Below, in pieces: positions 37,031 to 48,790 of a DNA stretch of 64,000 nt. The translations under genes and the position numbers were made by a program. This DNA comes from Endothia cerciana (Eukaryota > Ascomycota > Sordariomycetes > Diaporthales > Cryphonectriaceae), in NCBI GenBank assembly GCA_026119935.1, contig JALRMH010000013.1, positions 620,001 through 684,000 of the forward strand. Direction: 5' to 3'. Under the pieces are notes generated by a model, which saw nothing but the letters and a program-made list of their open reading frames with translations, was not told the origin of the DNA and did not search any database. How positions within the stretch are numbered: position 1 is the stretch's first letter; every line of letters starts with the position of its first letter.

Positions 37031-37556
37031 TCACGTCTGGATCTCGCCCACCGTGATACGCAATTCGGCCAGGGTTGGACGCTCCTCCGGCCTGGGACGC
37101 ATGCACGCTTCGACGACGGCCTGGAGCGGAGGTGGGACAGGCCATTCGACAAGGGCCGTGAGTGGCGCGTTCGCGTAAACAATGCTTTTGATGCAGTCTC
37201 CAATATCATATATGTCAGATCTCGGGGTCCACCCCGAGTGCTCCAGGCCACCCTGGAAGGCGACCCTCGGGCGCCCACTCCTGTCCCCAGCGGCTTTCGA
37301 GATCGCAGACAACCACGCGCTCCCCGCGATAGACGTCCAGTTCGAGAAGTGGTCGACCGCCAGGGGGACAAAGATTGGTGGTAACGCGACGGTGCTCATA
37401 CTCGGCTCGGAAACGGGGCACTTCTCTGCTGAACGAGACGTCGGCTTGACTCTCATTAGCCATAGCTTGGTGGTCGGCGCCAATCCCGAGTGAGAAGGTA
37501 CGGATGATCCTGGCGTTTGGGTTGGGGGAGATGTTGGGGGATGGTTGAAGCTGCAT
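37031..37556 (-). pseudogene. Protein kinase C-lobe fragment
   Basis: One frame reads an activation-segment-like block (RVVVCDLESRWGQEWAPE) and a second frame reads the following C-lobe (PRSDIYDIGDCIKSIVYANA then VEWPVPPPLQAVVEACM and RPEERPTLAEL). The two must be joined by a frameshift near 37,220. The N-lobe is absent. The DLE in place of DFG, with WAPE, is characteristic of a fungal accessory pseudokinase-like group. It ends where the RIP-marked repeat copy at 37,554 begins. Confidence 0.65.
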
Positions 37557-37674
37557 CTATGTCACATCTCGTCGCATAGAGAGGAGAGGGGTAGTGCGGA
37601 TTGGCAGCCTTACCAGGCACGTTGCACGTACGACGAAGGCTTGGCTCATCGTACGGCTGGTGATATTGGTCGCC
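37554..37674 (+). repeat. 121-bp repeat, unmutated copy
   Basis: Direct repeat of 37,970-38,090 without gaps. This copy carries the C/G states at 24 of the 28 differing positions. Confidence 0.9.
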
Positions 37675-37969
37675 TGGTAGATTCATATGTAGATAGCTGC
37701 ACTAGGCTATTCCTTTTTTTGCCTTCCTTTCCTTTCCTTTCATTTCATCATCCGTTTCCGTTCATTCCTTTAATCCCTTCAACTTAACTTTTCTCCTTGC
37801 TAAAAAGGTGGGTGGAAGAACTAAGATAAAAAAAATTAAACCTTGGTCCAACGTTGAAGAGAGAAGAGGTTGCTTTCCAGTCAAAAGAGAAATAACATCA
37901 AATATGTATAATTAACGGTGATTATATGCAAAGTAGGCTAAGTAGGCTTCTTTTTAGCATAGACTACTT

Positions 37970-38090
37970 CATTTATATTACATTTTATTGCATAGAGAGA
38001 AGAGGGGTAGTGTAAATTAGCAGCCTTACTAGGCACATTGCATGTATAAGGAAGGCTTGGCTTGTTGTATGGCTAGTGAAAGTAATTGCC
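37970..38090 (+). repeat. 121-bp repeat, C-to-T/G-to-A mutated copy
   Basis: Gap-free alignment to 37,554-37,674 shows 28 differences, of which 24 are C-to-T or G-to-A in this copy. This is the footprint of repeat-induced point mutation or cytosine deamination. Confidence 0.9.
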
Positions 38091-38372
38091 AACCTTTCCT
38101 TCATTTAGACAAGGGTGTGACGGTACGGCATAGAGTTCCAGTGAGAGACCAAATCTGCACCTTGTTCTCTTGTAGCCTTTTACTAGGCACATAGCTCATT
38201 TCACTGGAAATACGTAACCTGTGACAAAGGGGAAAAGAGTAAGAGGGTGGCTTTGTACAAGAAAGAGCTGTAGAAAGTTCTGCTTTTCATCAACTAAAGC
38301 TCTTGATAGTATAATGTATATTATTATAATAATACTACAGGCCGAAGGGCCGTGGTGGGTAGAAAAGTTAGC

Positions 38373-41300
38373 CTATGCAATGCCCACAGGTAAGATTTCT
38401 TCCACATCCTTCACGACGTCTTCAGGTACACCCTGCTGCACAGCAGGGCCACCGGCGGTCACAGACTTGGCCACCTGGGCTTTCCCCAAATCAATACCAG
38501 GCAGTGTACTGATTTCGTTAGAGCGACGAGGGTCTTCATCGTCAAAGCCAAGAAAGGCCTCGTTGGCGTCGACACTGTTGATGCTGCTGAGCAGCGTCCG
38601 CTCTCGGACCACCCCACGAGGTCTTTCGACTGCGCCGGCGTCGCTGCCTCGTCTGCCCCTTGCCAGATCATCAAGGGAGTCGGTTGACATCCACGGGTGC
38701 GCCAGGCACTGTTCGATCGTAAACCTCTGGGCGGGATCCACCACGAGCATCGAGTCGATCAATTCCACTGAGCATTCGCATTAGTTGTTGCTTAGTATAC
38801 AGGACAATTTCCCGACATTACTCACAAGCTGGATCTCCGACTGAGTCCCAATACGGAGAGGGGTAGTCAAATTTACCGGCCTTGATCTGCTGGGAAAGCG
38901 TATAGGGAAAATCTTTAGAGTAGAGCTCGTCCGAGAATGGTGGAAACCCGCATAAGCAAATGTACAGAACGACGCCAAGAGACCAGATGTCGACTGCTTT
39001 GCCGTACTTCCTGTTACGGGCCTCGCTGAGTATTTCAGGCGCGACATAACTTGGCGTGCCGCAAAGCGTGTTGGTGAAGTCTTCGTCGCCGACAACCTTG
39101 GCAAGAGTAAAATCCGCAAGTTTAATGTTGCAGTCTTTATCCATTAGCAGGATATTTTCCGGTTTTATGTCGCGGTACACAATATTGCGGTCATGCTGCG
39201 TTCATGTTCTTCAGCAAAATTGAAACGCGTTCTGATCAGGGCACAGGATGGGCTTACCATGTACTTCACAACCCGAGAAACCTGCAAAATAATCTTGCGT
39301 GTTTCGGCTTCTGAGAGCTTTTGCTTTAGGACGATGTAGTTGAACAATTCGCCTTCGGCTGCCAGTTCCAAAACCAGATAGCAAGTATCTTTCTCGTCGA
39401 AAACATCTTTCAAGCGGACAATGTTGGGGTGTTCAACGCCCATCATTATGGCTATCTCCTGTTGCAGCTGGCCCCTTTTCGATCCCACCTTCGAGTTGGA
39501 GGTTGAAAGCTTGGTGAAAGTCTTCACAGCGTATCGCTGGCCGGTGGCCTTTTCGACACAGAGAAACACTTCTGCCAAGTGGCCCTTCCCTAGCTGTTCC
39601 AAAATCGTGTACTGCTGCGGGAATGTGCTGCTGAACTTTGAAGCGGGATATCTGAAAGTAAAGCGCGCGGCATCCAGAACTGCAATCTCATCGCGATCTT
39701 GCAGTTCCCTGCGACGATTGCGTCCTACTATAGCGTCATTGACAAAGGTACCGTTGGTAGATAAGTCCTCGAGGATTGCGACCGTCTCCTGTCCCTTGGA
39801 CTCGGTGAATATCAAGCAGTGACGGTTTGAAACGGTAAGCTGGTCAACAAGGATATCTTGGCAATGTCAGCGCCCCCTCACGAACAGGCGTTGGCTACCG
39901 TCCATCTACTTACCACACTCAGGATGGCGCCCAATGAGAAACCCTGGGATTTCAGACGCGGGAATTGGTTTTGGATCGGACGCTTCATGTTGATTAAGGG
40001 TTCTCTCTGTGCCGACGGCTTGTTTACCTTCGCGGATTGCCGAGGCGTCTGGCATGTTGGCGATGCTTGCAAATACTGCGCGCTTTCTGAGAACAACAGT
40101 ACGTTCCCCATGAATGTCGTCAACAGGGACGAGATAGCCCCACACGCCCTCCTTCACCTCGTCTTCCACCTCGGAGGATAGCGCATCTGAGCTACGGGAT
40201 GGGCTGGCAAGCGTTTCGTGCGCCATTTTCGCCACCCCCGGTTTTGATGCCTCTGAGGTTGTGTGGGCTGCTTCGTCTGCTTGTCTCGAATCTGCATATT
40301 GTCCGCGCTGCGAAATCACATTCTTGTCGTCCGTCTGATATTGCTGGAGGTATTCGGTTATCGACATTCCCGAGGCAGCCATGGAAGCTGAGGCCTGATC
40401 AATCGCAAGAGGCAGATTCTCAAGCTTGGTGAGCAAGGTCGTGGTGCTCTCAGCATCGCCTAGCTGGCGCTCCTCTAATCGTTCATGCAATAGCGCAACT
40501 GCTTCGCGTGTGTTCATGGGGGGTACAGTGACGATGTCTTCTTGGAGAACGCCGAAACGTGCAGCAAGTTCACCGTCTCGGCAAGTGAATAGAATAGACC
40601 CTTTGGGGCTGAGTGGAAGGCTCGTAGAGAGAAGACCAAGACTTTCAGCTTTGAGGTCGTCGATGATGAAAAGCCAACTGTCGGCACTATCCTGGCATAG
40701 GGCTTCTTTCACGAGCGATATGAAACTCGATTGCCCTTCCTCAATTCCGAGTACTCTCAGTCGCCAACCGATTCCTCGAAAGGCGTTTTCAAGGCTTTCA
40801 TTGGAGGATGCAGAGCTTGCCGAGATCCAGAAGATCGAGCAGGCCACGCACTGCTGGCGGAGCCTGCGAGCAGCCTCAAGAGCTACTTGTGTCTTGCCGA
40901 CTCCCTCAGGGCCCACGATTGCGGTCAGTTGGCAGCAGCGCTCGTCCGAGTCCGGTGGAATTTTGTCCAGAACAGCCGCCAGGACCTCCTCGCGTCCGAC
41001 GAAGGCCCTGTTCTTGTCAACTGGAAGCATCCAGCAAGAAGGCAAGCGGTTGTACTCGAGCAAGAGTGCCTTTGCCGCCGAGGCTACAGTGGCGGCTGCG
41101 TAAAGTAGCCACATTTCATTGTTGTGGAAATCGCCATATCCGGCCACGCCCCTGACAAGAATGCATGGCAAATTCTCGAGATCCGCCACCTCGTCCTCCG
41201 TCAATGCCAGGATGGAGTTGTCCGTTTGCGTAAGCTGGTCTCGTCGCTCCCCCGAGTCGAGCCCTCCGTCGACGGAGGCGATGCGGCCATAATGCAAAGA

Positions 41301-44300
41301 AGGCTGGTGTGCCCTGGCGCTAGTGTGTACTGGAGCCTCTTCCTTCCATTGCGGCCCATCTCGAAAGACCAAGAAGTCATCCTCACATCCCAAATCATCG
41401 CAAGCCAAACTCTTGGCATCATTGCAAAGCGGATCGAGACCGTCGTGACAATCTTTCCCAATGCACTCTGGCAAGACACGGTGTTTGTGGCGATAGCTTG
41501 ATTCGAAGAGCTTATCCTCTTCTGGTCCGGGATAGGCGTATTGATAGCCGTGTTGGGTTTTGGACTGGATATGTATCAGGAACAAGGCCGTGTTTTTTTG
41601 CAATCGCTTCCAACCCAGATCGCTCTCTACTATTGCTAGCAGGGGACAAACATGTTCACTAAGTCTCAGAAGCCTAGTTGAGGAAGCTTGCAGGGTGCCT
41701 CGACCTGTTCTCGGTCCGTCACACTCAAGAATGTCTTTGCTGACCACCACATCGCCTCTGAAAACCTCGTTGGCACTGTTCCCGCCGATTCGCGGCACGC
41801 CGTCGCAGAAGCCGACGAGTAGTATCAGCTGTATGCCCTTAAAACCGGACCGGATGCTCGCTGTAACGGAAGCCAGATCAGGACCTCGAGCTAGGACGAC
41901 ATTACAGCCACCAATGCGACCAGTAGAGCAATAAATGCCAGCATTCCAGAGGGTTTCGCCCAATAGGTCGTCGGTCAGATCCATTGGACCTTCGTTCCAG
42001 ACTTCGTCAAGCAAGCAGCAAGTTGCTTGGAGCTCCATCAGTGACGAGCATATCACGGCAACATCGAAGTCGTCCCACGCAAAAGGTCGCAGAGCAGGCG
42101 ACATGTCAGAGAACGGCTCTGCATCCTCAAGTGGCGGTACGCGCACCTCGACAGCCTGGCCCAGCAAGCTGAGGCATGAGGAGTCCCGAGTCGTGAAGAG
42201 AAGCCTGCCTCCAATACCGCTGGGGAGCCAACTCTCGGATTGCAAGTATTGCAATGTTTGGCCATCAACATTATCAAGGATCATAAGCCATTGGCCGCGA
42301 AACTCCCAGTTGAGGTAATGTAATAGTGGCTTCATCGAACCGGTGGAAGGGCCTTGTATTTCGGCCGGTATCGGGATTTGACACAATGCGTCTTCTGTAC
42401 TCCTGATGTTGCTTGCGTCGACCCAGAAGACGGAGCACTGCTTTTTTTTCCCCGCGATTCGACGGGCCACTTCGCTTGCAATGGCAGTCTTGCCGACGCC
42501 GGAGTCACCTGTAAGGACGACGCGAGGTTGTTGTTTGGGTTGGTTGCCAGAGTTCAGGTAGAGTATGGCGCGCTGTTGAAACAGATGGAATTCTATTTCT
42601 TCTAAAATTTCCTCTCGTTCAATAATTTGGCCTGACGGTTCTGGTACAGCCCAAGTGATGGTGGGGTTTGGGAGCTCGTCTTGAGTAGAAAGTCAGCCCA
42701 GATAATATTGAGTTGAGAGGGTGGAAATACCGCACCGTCTCTGGTCCTCCGCTTCCAGGCAAAGCCATTCGCATCCCAAGTTGTCAGAACTTCGCTCAAA
42801 GTTTCCGCAACGGATTTTTTGATCATCTCCAGAGTGACATCTGTTCTCACTTGTCTGCTGTCCATGAACATATCGAGAATGTGACTCAGTTTATGTAGAT
42901 GGGAGCCCAGAAACTCAGCAAGCGGAGACCCATCTTCCCAAGGACTCCCGAGGAACACTTGCCTTAATCGCACAAAGCCAGGATCTTCATACCACGATGG
43001 CAAGCGAGTCACAACTTCAGAGCACTCGGCCCAGCTCATGGTAGGATATGTGAGAGGGCTGCTATCCTGTTCAGGCTTCTCTTTCGTATGTGAAAGTGAG
43101 CCAGACACCTGTGATGCCTTGCTCTCCTCGTCAGCGACGGCGTCAGAAGTCTTGGGGAGAGCCCAGAGGGAGAACTCGTGCAAGTGCTGCAATATGTGGC
43201 TATCGATCCTGGAGTCCGCGGTTTCAGTCGAAAAGTCACACAGAGGACAAGCCAGTGGCCCTATCATTGGCCGTTTGTTCAGTTCTGCAAGCACTGGTAG
43301 TTGTGCTAGCTTGATTCGGTCTTTGTGCGCCTCTTTGACGTGATGTTCCCACGCCTCTGCGGTCCAGAACTCATGTCGGGTTTGGACAGAAGTTATGGTT
43401 GTTTGGTTATCAGAGGCACACCAACTGCATGTCCAGCACATGGACGAATGCTTGTCAACCACATGAGCCAACAGGTTCTCGGTCGTTAGGTACATCTCAT
43501 AAGGAGCCTCGCACTCGTCGAAGAAGCACGAGTAGGGCAGGATGTCTTGGCTAACGTGTGCTCTACATTTTGGGGTCAGCTGAAAACTGCCGAAGAGCAA
43601 AGAGATTGGGCGAGGGGGCCGGTGCAGACGAGTAGAAGGAGGACGAAAAGTAAATGGTAACCTTTCGTGTTGGCACCTACTTCCAAGCCTCTTCCAATTC
43701 CGCATGAGAGGAAGGCAGTACGTCGTCGCAGTATGGACATATCAACAACCCATCTGGCCCGCGTTTTGGGCAGCGCGGGTAGGCCTGACTTGCTCCTATT
43801 CTTGTCAGGTTTGTCACCTTCGAGGGGGTCTGGGCGGAAACGAAACGTTTCACGTCAAGACGCGAGCCGACATCAGTAGCAGTCGGAGCGTCCGTGACGA
43901 CTACCGACGGGGCGGGTGCGTCCTTGGATGCGTTGGTCATTAGCGGCCGAGAAGTAAGTGGACCACGCCTCAGCTGAGAGCTACGACTACCAGCCACAGA
44001 AGAGGTTGCCGGACCGCGAGCTTCGCCTAGCCGGTTCGAGTCTTTGTACAGTCCGATCTCCCCATGAGTGGGTCTTCTCCGTGTCTTTCGCGATGCGGTG
44101 ACGAACTCGATACGGTGTCTTCTTAGGATATTGGCGTGAACCAGTCGTCTCTGGACTGGTGTTAGTCTCGCATAGTCCGAAACTCGCTGTATCTTCTGCT
44201 CGGATGACAACGTGTTGGCTTCATCATCTGGGAAAGCCCTCAAAATGATGCTGGTAAGGTGCTTGCGGAAATCTTGGAACGTGGCATCGTCCAATGCTGC

Positions 44301-44939
44301 ATCGGCTTTCTCGAATCTGTACTTGTTCCCAGCTTTCCGAATGGCAAGCGATATCCCCGCGAGCTGGTCGAGGGCCGTCCTGATACAGGACATGCACTCT
44401 GCCATGGCAGGATCCATGTTGGGAGCATCTGGCGACGGCAGAAGCGAGCCAGGGTTGCTCGACTCGTCCGAGATGGCGTCCCAGGAAGCAGGGCTGCCAA
44501 TACTTGACGACGAATCCGCATCGTCTTCGGCAGGGGCCCCAGATGGCTCTTCGCCTCCAGACATGACTGTTATGGTCAAATTTTGCCACGGTCAGCCACC
44601 ATTGAACCGCGACATATACCTGTCGAGGAGGACGGTTGCCTCTTCCTCTTGTCCGCTCCACGTACCGGTCGCCCTCCGCTTGCAGTTCCGCAGTGACGCC
44701 GCCAAGCCGGCGAGTAGCGCACAAACGACATCGCGCACATGCTGGTGGCTTCTAAGGCGGTAGTCGAGCGACGATTTGCCCGTGGCTGTTGCTTTGATCG
44801 CCGAGCACCAGAGGTTGAAATCTCCTTGGGCAGATCGGAGGGGGACGATGTGGTCTCCCAGCGAGGGCTCAGCGATGCAGACGCCAAAGAGCCCCCTGCA
44901 GGCTTCGGCCTCGCGGTAAATGCCATCGCTGGTATCCAT
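38373..44939 (-). CDS. STAND (NLR-like) protein fused to an FHA-kinase module, 2,038 aa
   Basis: Seven exons (44,939-44,666; 44,566-43,681; 43,562-42,736; 42,679-39,914; 39,856-39,258; 39,195-38,826; 38,767-38,373) keep phase throughout with no stop. In order: a helical N-terminus (SSLDYRLRSHQHVRDVV); AcuF-type C2H2 region (about 356-520, CPYCDD, CWTCSWC, CPLCDF); NB-ARC 1, truncated (P-loop GDSGVGKT 720-727, Walker B WLMILDN, no GLPL block); nucleoside-phosphorylase domain (865-1200, FDVAVICSS, YCSTGRIGGCNVVLA, LVGFCDG); full NB-ARC 2 (VGREEVL; GPEGVGKT 1252-1259; WLFIIDD; NLPLAIDQ); FHA (1509-1655; GFLIGRHPE, SNRHC, STNGTFVND); Ser/Thr kinase (1670-1925; LGKGHLAEV, Lys1696, Glu1718, YRDIKPEN with Asp1793, DFT 1812-1814, APE). 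STAND proteins are signal-driven NTPase switches; FHA binds phosphothreonine. TPR/ankyrin/WD repeats are absent. Divergent from the protease gene. Confidence 0.88.
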
Positions 44940-45520
44940 GGCGCAGCTCACCCATGTCCCACGCAGGGTCAACGAGCATGTGCCGCAACGGTCGATCGAG
45001 AAGGCCAACCGCGACCGAGAGGATGGGGGCTTCTGTCAAGCTCAGATGTCCCTACTACCAAGGAGTAGTAGCAGCGCCCTGATCGCGGATTCGCTCAGGC
45101 CTTTGGACATTTTCTCTTTGCGGAGCCGATCGGGGATCCTGGGCCAAGTCGCCATGCATCGTTCGTGACAACAGGCCGCAGGATGAGAGGGGGATGATGG
45201 GTTTGGTACAGCGAAGGAGAGCTCCGCTGATTCGAGGGACGCCTGCGGTCTAGTCCAACCTTGACCCGGAAACATTAACCAGACTACCCAAGTAGTGCTT
45301 ATGACCAGCAGCTCGGCCACATTCTGAGCCACATTACAACTACCCAGGACGTCAGGTCAGGTGCCAAGCAGCGACTCCGATGTCCTACATAGGGCAATAA
45401 GCACTGTGGCGCATATCTCCGCCGCAGCGGGGCTTACCTGTGCTTACCTACGGCATCTCTCAGTATGGTTTGGAGCAACCATCTCACAGAGCAGGATGCG
45501 ACCAGCCGACCCCTCCAAAC
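44940..45520. promoter_or_regulatory. Shared divergent promoter region
   Basis: About 580 bp separate the start codons of the STAND-kinase gene (minus) and the DUF7580-subtilisin gene (plus). No other gene fits here, so both promoters must lie in it, which allows co-regulation. I see no specific binding site I can name. Confidence 0.5.
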
Positions 45521-48500
45521 ATGCCAGCAGGAGGTCGAGAGAGACTCATGGAGCGCGGGTCTCGTCCCACAGCCGCCACTCCCACTCCCACTCCCACCGT
45601 CCTGTCGTTCGCGCTCGCGGCCGTCAAGGAGCTGCAGGGAGCGGCCCAGTCGCTAGCCAAGCTTCCGGGAGGGCCCGAGCCGTTCCTGACCACGCTCGGC
45701 CCACTGTTGTCGGACGTCGAGGTGCGCCTGGACGAGCTGCGCCGAGACGGGTATCCCAAGGGCCTGGATACCGAAAAGAGGGTCTTCAGGCTTCTGGCCG
45801 TGCTGGAAACCCTCGTCAGGGCTAGTTGTCCACCTACCTACCTACCTGATACCTTCATGGTGTGTCCAAGCGCGTCCTGGCTAACACGTGTCCTGTCTTT
45901 GTCTGTGCAGTGGCCTGGTGCGCTGAAACCAGCCCCAAACCCGCCCCTCAGGCGCGAGAGTTTCCCGTATCTCGACCGCCTCATCGATGGCTTCCAGCAG
46001 ACGGCTAGGACCAACATCAGACGGCTCGCCAAGAGCTCGCACGAGCGTGCCCCAGCAGAGCGGGAAAAGTTCCGACGCTCCTTCAGGGCGTTTGCGAACG
46101 TGCAGAGACACCCGCGCGGCCCACCGCTCTCCGACCTCGTCACCAGCAACACCAACAAGTCGGCCGGGAACGACGAATACACCGCCTGTCTTCGCCTGCT
46201 GCACACGACACTCTGCCGCTGTTCGCTCCCGGCCGAGGGCTGCGGCGGAAGCTTCGTAGCGAACGTGGCATTGTCACGCGTCCAGAGGCTGGAAGAAGAA
46301 GGAAAAGATGCCGTCCCCTTCGACTTTTTCTTCCTCCACCGTCATCCAGACTCGGTGGGTGATATGTGGAAGGAGGTCCGGATCCGAGTTTTGCTCCAGG
46401 GGTACCGTGAACCACTACGATCCCTCTTTTGTCGCTGCCGGGGCATCGCTGCTAATATGGTACAGTGATGAGTCGGGTAGATCTTCGAAAGTACAATGGC
46501 TCAGCGCCAGGAAGATCTCGCCAGAAGGGTTCTGCGAGCTGATTCGCCGTCGACAGCGTGGCCGGCTGGTCCTAAGCGCCGGAAGCGACGGCCTCGTCTT
46601 CGAGAAAGCCGAGCTGGACCTTGAGCAGCTCAAGAGGCTGTTCCTGCTGAAGGCATCCAGCGTGTCATTGGCGACGGTCCTGGAGAAGCGCAAGCTTCAT
46701 GGCGACTTCCAGCTCAAGCTGTTGCTCTCGTACCTGCTCGCCAAGGCTGTTTGGCAGTTCTACAACTCGGACTGGATGGCGTCCAACTGGACGAAGCACA
46801 GCATACATTTTATGCGAGAGCGCGTGAACGGCTCGCCCGGAGCCCAAGAGATCATAACCCTGATACACAAGCCTTACTTCGCGACCGAACTGCAGCCTCC
46901 ATCCACGCGTCCGGCCTGTGCGTTACAGAGCAACTGTTCGGCGGGGCAGGGCGGTTTCTTAGAAGGGTTTCCGACAGCAACACATTGCCATCCCAAGATC
47001 CTGGCTTTGGGCATCATGCTGCTCGAGATCGAGCTCGGAGAGGGCATCGAACGATATCGGCCGGAAGAGTCCCTCGAAGAAGATGGTCCCATCGAGAACG
47101 AAGATCATTACACAGCCGGCATGATCATCTTGTCACCCATGTGGGAGAAGCGGAACGCATACCAGGCCGTGAAAGGGATGATCGAGATTTGTCTCAAACC
47201 AGACACTGGGAAAATTGGCGTCGACGACGCCCATGCCCGCGAGAATCTCTACACCCATGTCGTGGCACCACTAGGAAGGCTGTTCAGACAGGCTTGGTCC
47301 CATGATGGAGAGCCCGAGTCTTTTAGCCCGGACCCGATCTGCTTCAAATCGACAGAGTTCACGTCTGATAGCCTCGAGTCACTCTGTTCCGGCACCGCTA
47401 TCAATGACGACCTCGGCCCAGCTCAGGATGCAGCCTTCCAGCAGCCTACAAGGCCAACGTCTGCAGTCGAGGCAACATCGTATCCGATTCGAGGCCGGCC
47501 CCGGGCTGACATCGAAGTGTCAAGCCTGGAAGAGGGAGAACTTTTGGACGATGAAGACGCTGAGGGTACGGTGGAGGCTCGGTACGCAACTATACCTCCT
47601 TTAGAGGCTGTCCACCATTTTTCCTTGCTGATCAACTCTTAGACGGAGAAACACGGACAAGTGGTTTTCAAAATTTCAATTGTTGCTGGTCCAGCACCGC
47701 CTTCTTGGCAGAGGGCGCGAAGAACGGATCAAAGTTGCCATCCTGGATTCTGGTATCGATACGAGACATCCTGATTTTAGCGACCAAGACCGCGACCGGA
47801 TAAAAGAGGTGGTCACGTTTATTGGAGGCGACGCAGGCATCGATACAGCTGGCCACGGCACTCACGTGGCTGCCATCATCCTTCGGCTCACCAAGAACGT
47901 CGACCTGTATGTCGGGAAAATTACAGACTCGGCCAGCGTCAGCCAACGGGAAGGAATTGCAGAGGTAACCAGTGAACCTTATGCTCCGACTCCAAATATA
48001 TAAGCCATCCTAATGTAACCTGCAACTGACATTCGGCGAAGGGTCTGAAGTTTGCACGGACAAATTGGGGCGTCCACATGATCTCTCTCTCCTTTGGTCT
48101 TGACGGTGTGCAAAGCCCCGACAGCATGGGAGACGAGATTCGGCAGTGCCTCCACGACGGCATCATGGTCTTTGCATCCGCCTCCAACGACGGCGGCGAG
48201 GGCTCGCGTACATATCCGGCCAAATATCCGGGAGTCGTCTGCGCGCACTCGACAACGTGGAGAGGAATCAAATCTGAGCTGAACCCAGGTCGCGAGGAAG
48301 ACCGCAACTTCAGCTTCGTAGGCGAGCATGTGCGCCCGATATGGCCAGCGAAGGCCCCCAAGGACGATACCAAGATGAAGTACAAGTCCGGTACGTCGTA
48401 CGCGACCCCGGTGGCTGTGTCAGTGGCGGCATTCATGATTGGCTATATACGCAAGAAGATGCCGGACTACGTCTGGGTGATCAAGCCCTGGAGTCCCATG

Positions 48501-48629
48501 GGGATTCTCACTATCTTCCGAATGATGGCCGTGAACATAGACGGGTATGACTGGGTCAGCCCGACAAGATACCTCAAATATACCAAAGAGGGGAAGATCA
48601 TCGGTGACCTCCAGCAGTATCTTGGATAG
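45521..48629 (+). CDS. DUF7580 domain fused to subtilisin-like S8 protease
   Basis: Exons 45,521-45,814, 45,911-46,401, 46,466-47,581, 47,643-47,964 and 48,042-48,629 give about 936 aa. The first intron's donor is weak (GTC or GC type; the span is open, so retention is possible); the others fit consensus and phase. Residues 1-600 are the helical N-terminal region of DUF7580 proteins (VLSFALAAVKELQGAAQSLA, ISPEGFCELIRRRQ, LLSYLLAKAVWQFYNSDW). The protease starts near 655: AILDSGID (Asp668), AGHGTHVAA (His704), SASND (oxyanion Asn790), SGTSYATP (Ser860), so the triad is complete. No signal peptide, so it is cytosolic, as in NLR-linked subtilases. It ends 161 bp from the convergent gasdermin-like gene; in Podospora the HET-Q2 subtilase cleaves the adjacent gasdermin HET-Q1. 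An alternative start is ATG 45,548. Confidence 0.88.
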
Positions 48630-48790
48630 GTAGTAGTTTGCGAGCTGAAGCTGCAAGAAAGAATAATCACATTCCTCAGTTACTATTCTTCCTGCACTGG
48701 CCAGTCTTTGCCGCGTTGTCGGCCGGTTGGTGCCCCTAACCATGATCGAGGATGTGTGTGCGTCTACATCCCGCGCGCTCGTCCCCGGCA

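Noticed and set aside
36778..37371. Minus-strand 197-codon frame overlapping the kinase fragment
   Set aside because: Arg/Ser-rich shadow in another frame; the kinase motifs lie in the neighbouring frames.
42602..43705. Zinc-finger protein as a separate gene ending at 42,602
   Set aside because: A 56-bp intron (donor gtgcgg at 42,735, acceptor at 42,680, ctgac branch) joins it in phase to the NB-ARC exon, so one gene is more likely.
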